The notes beneath the pieces were generated by a model that was given only the letters and a program-made list of their open reading frames with translations, was not told the DNA's origin and made no database searches. A DNA stretch of 6,051 bases from Fimbriimonadia bacterium. Its GTDB lineage: Bacteria; Armatimonadota; Fimbriimonadia; Fimbriimonadales; Fimbriimonadaceae. The DNA lies in assembly GCA_029824495.1 (NCBI GenBank), contig JALGXY010000466.1:1-6051 (forward strand). The letters are read 5' to 3'. A program made the translations under genes and the position numbers. Within the stretch, counting starts at the first letter, position 1; each line of letters opens with the position of its first letter. Of this stretch, positions 1-6,051 are shown piece by piece.

Positions 1-512
1 TCCATCGCCAGGCGGTAGCTCATCATGCCGCCGTTGGAATGGCCGGTGGCGTAGACATGGTCGCGGTCCAGCGGCCACTCCTGGCCGAGGGTCGCGAGCA
101 GGTCGCGCACGAAGCGCACGTCGTCGATGCCCTGCTCCTCGGCCCAGCCGCAGCAGTTGCCCGCGTTCCAGGTCTGCAGGCGGAAGCGGCCGAAGGCCGA
201 GAGCGGCCCGGTGCCTTCCGGGTAGACCAGGAGGAAGCCCTCGCGATCGGCGGTGAGGTCCATCCGCGTGTGGTCGGCGAACTGCACCGCGTTGCCGCCG
301 CCGCCGTGGAAGGCCAGCACCACCGGCAGCGGGCTGACGCCGTCCCAACCGGCAGGCACGTGGACCCGCGCGAAGCGGTCCATCCCGTCGCTCACGAGCT
401 GCCGAAGCAGCATCGGCGGGGCGGTGCCGGCGGTGCCCTGCAGGGCGGGCGGGGCGGCCGCCGTCAGGAGCAGCGGCAGGGCCAGGAGGGCGCAGGTGGG
501 GGACGGGCGCAT
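1..512 (-). CDS. Secreted esterase of the polyhydroxybutyrate depolymerase / LpqC family (C-terminus outside window)
   Basis: The minus strand is open from the ATG at 512 to the left edge, giving the first 170 residues. Residues 1-26 form a signal peptide: a basic Arg2, a Leu/Ala-rich core (7-20), then a small-residue cleavage zone. The mature part is an alpha/beta hydrolase: an oxyanion-type loop FHGGGGN (68-74), YPEGTG (97-102), WNAGNCCGWA (115-124), a DDVRFVRDLL helix (130-139) and the nucleophile elbow GHSNGG with catalytic Ser159. The Asp and His of the triad would lie beyond the edge. This combination is typical of the PHB depolymerase/LpqC branch of esterases, which hydrolyse polyester or feruloyl-type ester bonds outside the cytoplasm; the substrate cannot be named from sequence. 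The start is the only ATG before the signal peptide; an AGAGG lies very close upstream. It diverges from fbaB. About 96% of third positions are G/C, matching only the first two thirds of fbaB, not the rest of the window. Confidence 0.88.
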   Translation of the reverse strand, partial: MRPSPTCALLALPLLLTAAAPPALQGTAGTAPPMLLRQLVSDGMDRFARVHVPAGWDGVSPLPVVLAFHGGGGNAVQFADHTRMDLTADREGFLLVYPEGTGPLSAFGRFRLQTWNAGNCCGWAEEQGIDDVRFVRDLLATLGQEWPLDRDHVYATGHSNGGMMSYRLAM

Positions 513-609
513 GCCTCTTGGAACCCGCCGGGGAGAGGGCGGTTGCGGGAATTCCACCCCCAAGCCGGGCTAAGCTATGCGCCCCTCCCGCCTGCCGGGT
601 CCCCCAGCC
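513..609. promoter_or_regulatory. Divergent intergenic region between the esterase and fbaB
   Basis: This 97-base gap separates two divergently read genes, so it must hold at least one promoter for each unless either is read through from elsewhere. The only A/T-rich island is around 571-578, where TAAGCT (571-576) could act as a -10 element for fbaB, but no well-spaced -35 partner is visible (TTGCGG at 543-548 is 22 bases away). No strong ribosome binding site precedes the ATG at 610. The site assignment is weak; the regional call rests on gene orientation. Confidence 0.3.
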
Positions 610-1686
<1,077 letters not shown>

Positions 1687-1697
1687 TTAGAAGACTG

Positions 1698-1730
1698 GGG
1701 CCTCGGACACCTGTTGTCCGGGGCCCTTGT
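1698..1730 (+). terminator. Rho-independent terminator of fbaB
   Basis: A 12-pair stem with one G-T wobble is formed by GGGCCTCGGACA (1698-1709) and TGTCCGGGGCCC (1715-1726, where the first T is at 1715), with a five-base CCTGT loop, followed by TTGTT. The U-tract is short, but the stem is very stable and begins 11 bases after the fbaB stop. It separates fbaB from lpdA, so lpdA probably has its own promoter in 1731-1892. Confidence 0.8.
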
Positions 1731-1892
1731 TATGCCAAAGGTATTCTTTCAATCGTGCCAGAGAACAGTGGCCAGCAAGGGCAGAACCCCTCTGTCAAAG
1801 GGATGTCAGCAGGCGGTTCAACCGTCGACTCCCAGGCCCCTTCGCACACCCTGATCGATTCGATCTCACAAATCAATCCGCAAGAGCAGACC
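1731..1892 (+). promoter_or_regulatory. lpdA upstream region with a 13-base palindrome
   Basis: This stretch lies between the fbaB terminator and the lpdA start and must carry the lpdA promoter if the terminator works. I find no convincing -35/-10 pair. The one structured element is the perfect odd palindrome GATCGA-T-TCGATC at 1853-1865, 27 bases before the ATG; its position would suit an operator, but GATCGA-like words are also frequent in nearby coding sequence. AAGAG at 1882-1886, six bases before the ATG at 1893, is a reasonable ribosome binding site and helps fix that start. Confidence 0.35.
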
Positions 1893-3308
1893 ATGCCACA
1901 GGAAAATTACGACGCAGACATCATCGTCATCGGTGCCGGACCAGGCGGCTATGTAGCCGCAATCCGAGCAGCCCAGTTGGGCGCCAAAGTCACGGTGGTC
2001 GAGAAGGAGTATCTTGGAGGCACCTGCCTCAACTGGGGCTGCATCCCCAGCAAGGCTCTCATCGCCAGCACTGAGGCTTATCAGCACGTTCTGCATTCAG
2101 AGCAGTTCGGTGTGAAGATCGACGGCAAGGTCGACTATGATTTCGACGCGATCGTCGCTCGAAAAGAGAAGGTTGTAAAGACTCTGCGAGGCGGCGTCGG
2201 CATGCTGTTCAAGAAGAACAAGATCACTCACGTCGAAGGCCGAGCGTCATTCGTTGACAAGCAGACGATCGAAGTTGACAAAGACGGCAAGAAGACCACC
2301 CTGCGAGCCAAGAACTACATTCTGGCCATGGGCAGCAGCGTCATCTACCTGAACATCCCCGGCCTCGAAGGCGGCCGCGAAGATGGTGTCTGGACCAGCG
2401 ACGACGCGGTCAATCCTCCGCACGTTCCCAAGCGAATGCTGATCCTGGGCGGCGGCGCAGTCGGCGTCGAATTCAGCTATGTTTTCAACGGACTTGGCAG
2501 CGACGTCACCCTGGTTGAAATGATGCCGAACCTGATCCCGATGATGGATGAGGACCTGGGCAAAGAGCTCGGACGATCATTAAAGAAGCAGGGCGTAGGC
2601 GTCAAGACAGGCGCGTCACTCGAAAAGTGCGAGAAGGTCAAAGGCGGCTGGAAGTGCACGGTCAAAGTCGGCGGCAAGGTCGAAGAGATCGAAGTCGATG
2701 TTGTCCTGCTCGGCGTTGGCCGCAAGGCAAACACAGACAACATGAACCTCGAGAAGATCGGCGTCAAGCTGCATCGACGAGGCGTTGAGGTTGTCGACGA
2801 CACTCTTAAGACTGACGCACCCGGCATCTACGCCATCGGTGACGTTACAGGCCGCATTCAGCTCGCCCACGTGGCATCGGCAGAAGGCATCAAGGTCGCA
2901 ACAAACATCGTCAAAGGCGAGGCTGAAAAGATGGACTACAAAGCAGTCCCCAGCTGTGTCTACACAGTGCCCGAAGTCGCCTCTGTCGGCCTCAGCGAGA
3001 GCGAAGCCAAGGCGCAGGGCTACGATGTTATCGTCGGCCGGTACGACTTCCGTGGACTCGGCAAAGCGATCGCTGGCGGAGTCACGGAAGGATTTGTCAA
3101 AGTTGTCTGCGAGAAGAAATACGGCGAAGTTCTCGGCATGCACCTAATCGGCGCCCATGTCACAGACATGATCCCTGAAGGTGTGGCCGCTCTCAACCTC
3201 GAAGCGACAGTCGAATCGATGACCGAAATGATCCACGCTCACCCGACCATGGCTGAAGCCGTCCTCGAAGCATTCGAAGACGCTCACGGCATGGCGATCC
3301 ACAAGTAA
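1893..3308 (+). CDS. lpdA: Dihydrolipoamide dehydrogenase (E3)
   Basis: This 471-residue flavoprotein reoxidises dihydrolipoyl groups with NAD+ as the E3 subunit of pyruvate, 2-oxoglutarate and branched-chain 2-oxoacid dehydrogenases and of the glycine cleavage system, in the cytoplasm. Domains in order: FAD-binding GAGPGGY (14-20); the redox disulfide Cys45/Cys50 in GGTCLNWGCIPSK; the NAD-binding GGGAVGVE (186-193); the second FAD motif GIYAIGDV (311-318); and the C-terminal dimer domain with the catalytic His450/Glu455 pair in HAHPTMAEA. Every key residue is present and the length is typical. The frame is open upstream to an ATG at 1755, but those 46 residues are low-complexity and unlike the family, whereas the ATG at 1893 has AAGAG six bases ahead and puts the FAD motif at the usual distance. 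No E1 or E2 gene is next to it, and terminators on both sides suggest a single-gene unit. Its AT-richer codon use matches the last third of fbaB. Confidence 0.97.
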   Translation: MPQENYDADIIVIGAGPGGYVAAIRAAQLGAKVTVVEKEYLGGTCLNWGCIPSKALIASTEAYQHVLHSEQFGVKIDGKVDYDFDAIVARKEKVVKTLRGGVGMLFKKNKITHVEGRASFVDKQTIEVDKDGKKTTLRAKNYILAMGSSVIYLNIPGLEGGREDGVWTSDDAVNPPHVPKRMLILGGGAVGVEFSYVFNGLGSDVTLVEMMPNLIPMMDEDLGKELGRSLKKQGVGVKTGASLEKCEKVKGGWKCTVKVGGKVEEIEVDVVLLGVGRKANTDNMNLEKIGVKLHRRGVEVVDDTLKTDAPGIYAIGDVTGRIQLAHVASAEGIKVATNIVKGEAEKMDYKAVPSCVYTVPEVASVGLSESEAKAQGYDVIVGRYDFRGLGKAIAGGVTEGFVKVVCEKKYGEVLGMHLIGAHVTDMIPEGVAALNLEATVESMTEMIHAHPTMAEAVLEAFEDAHGMAIHK

Positions 3309-3326
3309 GACCGGCAGGTCTTAAAC

Positions 3327-3362
3327 AAAAAGGGCCAGGCGATTGAAGCCTGGCCCTTTTTT
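3327..3362. terminator. Bidirectional intrinsic terminator between lpdA and the DUF6807 gene
   Basis: AGGGCCAGGC (3331-3340) and GCCTGGCCCT (3348-3357) form a perfect ten-pair stem around a GATTGAA loop. It is flanked by AAAA on the left (3327-3330) and TTTTT on the right (3358-3362), so transcripts from either strand end in a U-tract. It sits 18 bases after the lpdA stop codon and about the same distance after the DUF6807 stop, and serves both convergent genes. A small separate hairpin, AAGACC-GGCA-GGTCTT at 3307-3322, overlaps the lpdA stop codon and has no U-tract. Confidence 0.93.
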
Positions 3363-3379
3363 GTCGACACTATCTTTGG

Positions 3380-4306
3380 CTATTCGCCGCTCAGCGCCCA
3401 CTGGCTCCAGCGTTCGCCGACCTTCGCCTGCATCCATGCGCCTTTGTGCAGCAGCACACGATATCGGAATCGGATCTCTGAATCGGAGAGAACCGCCACA
3501 TTGCCTCGGCTTTCGCCAGTAAATGCTTTTGCACCAAATGGGTTGGCCGCAACCAGTCCGTATTCGCGAGCATGCCACCAGGTGGGGAACGTGGGATTGT
3601 TGGGGTGATCGTAGATGGCGATGCCTGCGACGCTTCCACCGACCATGCCGTAATAGTCGATCCAGGAAGCAGCCTTGCCCCACACATCTTTGTCGTTGAT
3701 CCCTTCGGAGTTCCGTGCCCGGCCATTAACCTCATCAACGCCTTGTGCTGGGTCTGGAGTCAACCTGAGGCTCGGATGAGTGCGGACTGCAAACGTGCCC
3801 TCTTTTGTGTCGCCGAAGTCGAGAGCAAACTGCCCTTTCGCAGCCTTCATTCTGATGTCCCAGTCGATGAACCGGTCGCCAGATTCGTGTACGCCAAACG
3901 TAATGACAAAGACTGAGTCAGCAATCTTCTTCTGGTCAGGGCCGATCCAATCGCAGGTCAATTCGGCTGAAGATCCGCTCACTCGGCTTCTCTTGACGAC
4001 GATCTTCCCTGCGCCTTCGCCCTCATGCCAAAAGTCGACTCCATTGACATCGCCGTGCGCAAACCAGATGCTGCGGTGATGGGGATGATCCTTTGCCTCA
4101 CCCGCCCGAATCTTCATCGGAAACGCGCGAGTCATCTCTTTCCCTGTGGGTCCAAAAACTGGATAGATGTAAGGCTTAGGTGCGCCCTTTGTAACGATTT
4201 CGGCAAACAGCTCTCGCCCGATCGGTGCTCGAATCTTTCCGTCAATACGGGTCACAGTTACATTGGGGGCACCGAGAATAGCCATGGCGCAGAGTGCAGA
4301 GGTCAT
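3380..4306 (-). CDS. DUF6807 family protein (often labelled 'PmoA family')
   Basis: The 308-residue product matches the DUF6807 family (PF14100), which is common in Planctomycetota, Verrucomicrobiota and Bacteroidota. Recognisable blocks are DHPHHRSIWFAHGDVNG (73-89) and FWHE (92-95), KEGTFAVR (168-175), NPTFPTWWHAREYGL (237-251), ANPFG (254-258) and RYRVLLHKG (281-289). The His-rich first block and the later WWHAR could form a binding or active site, but I know of no settled function. The database name 'methane oxygenase PmoA' is misleading: this is not the membrane subunit of particulate methane monooxygenase, and there are no transmembrane helices. Residues 2-13 are mildly hydrophobic but lack a basic start, so a signal peptide is doubtful. 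The gene begins 10 bases after the epimerase stop, with GGAA five bases before the ATG, and the two are surely co-transcribed. A role in carbohydrate processing is inferred only from this pairing. Confidence 0.88.
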   Translation of the reverse strand: MTSALCAMAILGAPNVTVTRIDGKIRAPIGRELFAEIVTKGAPKPYIYPVFGPTGKEMTRAFPMKIRAGEAKDHPHHRSIWFAHGDVNGVDFWHEGEGAGKIVVKRSRVSGSSAELTCDWIGPDQKKIADSVFVITFGVHESGDRFIDWDIRMKAAKGQFALDFGDTKEGTFAVRTHPSLRLTPDPAQGVDEVNGRARNSEGINDKDVWGKAASWIDYYGMVGGSVAGIAIYDHPNNPTFPTWWHAREYGLVAANPFGAKAFTGESRGNVAVLSDSEIRFRYRVLLHKGAWMQAKVGERWSQWALSGE

Positions 4307-4319
4307 CGTTGTTCCATTA
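4303..4319 (-). promoter_or_regulatory. Translational coupling site between epimerase and DUF6807 genes
   Basis: On the minus strand the junction reads TAATGGAACAACGATGA. The epimerase stop TAA overlaps an ATG (4317-4315) that opens a minimal frame of four codons, whose TGA stop overlaps the ATG of the DUF6807 gene. GGAA at 4315-4312 lies five bases before that ATG and can serve as its ribosome binding site. The arrangement suggests that ribosomes ending the first gene reinitiate on the second; the four-codon frame itself may be coincidence. Confidence 0.45.
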
Positions 4320-5126
4320 TTGCCCGCTGAAGGCTGATTTGAGGCAGTCGAGGCTCAGCTTCGCCTCAACTTCTCCGCCTTCCGGACATTCAAAGGCTTC
4401 GACGGACACCCACCCGTCGTAGTTCCGCTCATTCAGCGCTTTTGCTGCAGCACCTGTGTCGGCCTTACCCTGCCCTGGCCCGCGCCGGTTCGGGTCATTG
4501 GCGTGAAAATGAACCAAGTAGTCTGCTGATTCACGGATGATCTGGTCCATCGGCTTCGCCTCGGAGCCCATCGCCTTCATATCGAGCAGCAGCCTGACGT
4601 TTGGACTGCCGACTCTCTCGATCAGCTCAATCGCCTCTTCAGCAGTGTTCATAAAGTTGGTCTCGCTTGGGCCGAGCGGCTCAAGAGCGATGACAACTCC
4701 GTGCGTTTCCGCAAATTCCGCACACCGTTTCCAGACCTCTACAGCTCTGTTGGCAGCTGTCTCCCAAGACTCACTTTCGTCGTAAGTGCGGTTGCCAGGG
4801 CTGCCCCAAACCATGATCTTGCCGCCTAACGCTGCTGTGTTTCGAGCGAGCTTTTCGACATGTACGACAGCGTTATCACGAAGTCTCGAATCGCAAGAGG
4901 TGATCTGCGCTTCCTGCAGCCCCATCAAGAGCATATGCACACCGACCACATCGAGGTTGTAGAGACGGAGCTCATCCCCGAGCCTCTCTGCATCCTCAAC
5001 TGTCAGTTCTGCAATCGGTCCGGCGGGCAGCTCAATGCCCTCGTATCCCATCAGCCAGATCCGCTTGGCAGCCTCCAACAGACCAAGATCTGAGAGCATC
5101 ATTGAGCAGAGAGCAAAGCGCGGCAT
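4317..5126 (-). CDS. Sugar phosphate isomerase/epimerase, TIM-barrel (xylose-isomerase-like), ketose 3-epimerase-type metal site
   Basis: This 269-residue cytoplasmic protein belongs to the AP endonuclease 2/xylose isomerase-like TIM-barrel family (PF01261). The likely divalent-metal ligands are Glu149 (in IALEPLG), Asp182 (LLDMKAMG), His208 (VHFHAND) and Glu243 (VSVEAFE); Glu155 and Arg214 sit where D-tagatose/D-psicose 3-epimerases carry substrate-contacting Glu and Arg. The 33-26-35 spacing of the four ligands equals that of those enzymes as I recall it, so sugar C3 epimerisation or a related C3 chemistry is plausible, but many uncharacterised relatives share this site. The ATG at 5126 is chosen because MPRFALCSMMLSDLG begins directly with barrel strand 1; the frame stays open upstream to 5516 only because it runs through the M20D gene. 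It is the first gene of a unit with DUF6807 and diverges from the M20D gene. Confidence 0.9.
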   Translation of the reverse strand: MPRFALCSMMLSDLGLLEAAKRIWLMGYEGIELPAGPIAELTVEDAERLGDELRLYNLDVVGVHMLLMGLQEAQITSCDSRLRDNAVVHVEKLARNTAALGGKIMVWGSPGNRTYDESESWETAANRAVEVWKRCAEFAETHGVVIALEPLGPSETNFMNTAEEAIELIERVGSPNVRLLLDMKAMGSEAKPMDQIIRESADYLVHFHANDPNRRGPGQGKADTGAAAKALNERNYDGWVSVEAFECPEGGEVEAKLSLDCLKSAFSGQ

Positions 5127-5173
5127 CCTGGCAGAGCTTATCCCCCATCCCACTCCAGAAGTACAATCGGGGC
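5127..5173. promoter_or_regulatory. Compact divergent promoter region for the epimerase and M20D genes
   Basis: Only 47 bases separate the two divergent start codons. On the plus strand TACAAT (5162-5167) is one base from the -10 consensus and ends six bases before the M20D ATG, which would place transcription start at or next to the A of the ATG. The -35 side is poor (TTATCC at 5138-5143, 18-base spacer). The GGGG at 5169-5172 is only one base from the ATG, too near for a normal ribosome binding site, which agrees with a leaderless message. On the minus strand TTGTAC (5166-5161) and GATAAG (5142-5137), 18 bases apart, are a possible promoter for the epimerase gene, with a very short leader. 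The two promoters would overlap. Confidence 0.4.
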
Positions 5174-6051
5174 ATGACTTCAACTCTTCGCAATCGGATT
5201 GAGGCTGATTTCTCTCGGCTTTGCGACATCCGGCGGGACCTGCACCAGCATCCCGAGCTGATGTTCGAGGAGCACCGCACGTCTGAGAAGGTCGCTGCTG
5301 AACTGACCAGGCTCGGCATTGAACACAAAACTGGGCTGGCCAAAGGCACCGGCGTTCTGGGCTGGATTCCGGCGACTGTCGATTCCGATTCTGCAGAGAC
5401 CGTTGCAATCCGTGCCGACATGGACGCTCTGCCAATTCACGAAGAGACCGGAGCTGCGTACGCTTCGACCACCGAAGGCAAAATGCACGCCTGCGGTCAC
5501 GATGGCCACACCACAATCCTGCTCGGTGTCGCTGCTGCCTTGGCAGCTGAATCAGACCGAAAAAACAATATCCTCTTGGTGTTCCAGCCGGCAGAGGAAG
5601 GTGGCGCAGGTGGACGATTCATGTGTGAAGACGGTGCGCTGGACGGCTCTGTCCTTGGCAAAGCGGCGGATGTGATCTACGGCCTGCACGGCCACCCCCA
5701 GCGGCCAGAAGGGAAATTCAGCACCAAGACCGGAGCACTGATGGCTTCGACGGATCAGTTCTTTGTTGACGTCAGAGGCGCAGGAGGTCATGCCGCCATG
5801 CCAGAGACCACCATCGACCCGATCGTGGCAATGGCACACGTGATCACCGCTCTGCAGACGATTGTCAGCCGCAACGTGCCGAGCGCGGATGCTGCGGTCT
5901 TGACAGTTGCACAAGTACAGGCCGGCAGCGCCACCAATATCGTTCCGGAATCCGCTCACTTCAACGGAACCATCCGAACGGTCGACCCAGAGGTTCGCAA
6001 ACTAATGAGAAAGCGATTCTACGAAGTCGCCGAGGCCTCTGCAAAAGCGTT
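5174..6051 (+). CDS. M20D family metal-dependent amidohydrolase (N-acyl-amino acid / hippurate hydrolase type), C-terminus outside window
   Basis: The first 292 residues are visible; the family is normally about 390-400 long, so roughly the last quarter is missing. It is a cytoplasmic metallopeptidase-fold enzyme that hydrolyses amide bonds such as those of N-acyl amino acids or indole-acetyl conjugates; the exact substrate is not readable. Motifs in order: RDLHQHPEL (21-29), RADMDALPI (80-88), ACGHDGH (106-112) with metal ligands Cys107 and His109, PAEEGG (139-144) with catalytic Glu141 and ligand Glu142, LHGHP (171-175) with ligand His172, and the dimerisation-domain GGHAAMP (204-210) with His206. 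The Cys ligand in place of Asp marks M20D. There is no signal peptide. The start at 5174 puts RDLHQHPEL at the usual distance; no other start nearby fits better. It diverges from the epimerase gene with 47 bases between them, so shared control is possible, though a common pathway is not shown. Confidence 0.94.
   Translation, partial: MTSTLRNRIEADFSRLCDIRRDLHQHPELMFEEHRTSEKVAAELTRLGIEHKTGLAKGTGVLGWIPATVDSDSAETVAIRADMDALPIHEETGAAYASTTEGKMHACGHDGHTTILLGVAAALAAESDRKNNILLVFQPAEEGGAGGRFMCEDGALDGSVLGKAADVIYGLHGHPQRPEGKFSTKTGALMASTDQFFVDVRGAGGHAAMPETTIDPIVAMAHVITALQTIVSRNVPSADAAVLTVAQVQAGSATNIVPESAHFNGTIRTVDPEVRKLMRKRFYEVAEASAKA

Noticed and set aside
577..609. Upstream ATG start for fbaB adding 11 residues
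   Set aside because: The family N-terminus aligns from the ATG at 610, and the added residues ([11 protein letters not shown]) look like translated leader.
1755..1892. 46-residue N-terminal extension of lpdA
   Set aside because: It has no similarity to the family, is Ser/Gln-rich, and the ATG at 1893 has a better ribosome binding site and correct distance to the FAD motif.
2616..3143. 175-codon antisense frame inside lpdA
   Set aside because: It is a shadow of lpdA codon structure; the translation is Asp/Ala/Val-rich with no recognisable motif, and no promoter or ribosome binding site is visible.
3307..3322. Small hairpin AAGACC-GGCA-GGTCTT as a separate terminator
   Set aside because: It has only six pairs and is not followed by a U-tract; the strong terminator a few bases downstream explains transcription end.
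3380..4306. Reading the 'PmoA' label as methane oxidation
   Set aside because: The protein is a soluble DUF6807 member without transmembrane helices, and no pmoB, pmoC or methanol dehydrogenase gene is nearby.
5127..5516. 130-residue 5' extension of the epimerase frame
   Set aside because: It runs antisense through the M20D gene, whose motifs are unmistakable, and the epimerase fold begins directly at the ATG at 5126.

Overview
The window holds five protein-coding genes and reads like a metagenome-derived or environmental bacterial contig. The layout is: a 5'-truncated-by-the-window esterase of the polyhydroxybutyrate depolymerase/LpqC type (1-512, minus); a class I fructose-bisphosphate aldolase, fbaB (610-1686, plus); dihydrolipoamide dehydrogenase, lpdA (1893-3308, plus); a convergent two-gene unit on the minus strand made of a TIM-barrel sugar isomerase/epimerase (4317-5126) followed by a DUF6807/'PmoA-like' protein (3380-4306); and, diverging from that unit, an M20D amidohydrolase cut off by the right edge (5174-6051, plus). 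I see no tRNA, rRNA, CRISPR array, insertion sequence or phage gene.

The strongest unexpected signal is compositional. From position 1 to about 1341 the coding sequence is extremely GC-rich at codon third positions: 237 of 244 codons in the first part of fbaB and about 163 of 170 in the esterase end in G or C, and the last 118 codons before 1342 have no exception. From codon 245 of fbaB onward 28 of 114 codons end in A or T, with CGA, GCA, ACA and GGA suddenly common. That second style continues through lpdA and the rest of the window. The switch falls inside one intact reading frame, right after the conserved stretch carrying the presumed Schiff-base lysine. It is either a real homologous recombination/gene-conversion joint or, at least as likely, a chimeric assembly joint between two organisms. 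The annotation left and right of about 1341 should therefore not be assumed to come from one genome.

Organism: the right-hand part (roughly 55-60% GC, DUF6807 plus sugar isomerase/epimerase, rich use of CGA) fits Planctomycetota, perhaps Phycisphaerae, but this is inference from gene content and not proven. The left-hand part (about 70% GC) I cannot assign.

Functionally, fbaB serves glycolysis/gluconeogenesis and lpdA is the shared E3 of 2-oxoacid dehydrogenase and glycine cleavage complexes. Both are followed by good intrinsic terminators and so look like single-gene units. The epimerase and DUF6807 genes are separated by 10 bases and look co-transcribed and translationally coupled, probably as a small carbohydrate-processing unit. 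The M20D gene starts only 47 bases from the epimerase start, so the two share a very compact divergent promoter region, possibly yielding a leaderless or nearly leaderless M20D transcript.
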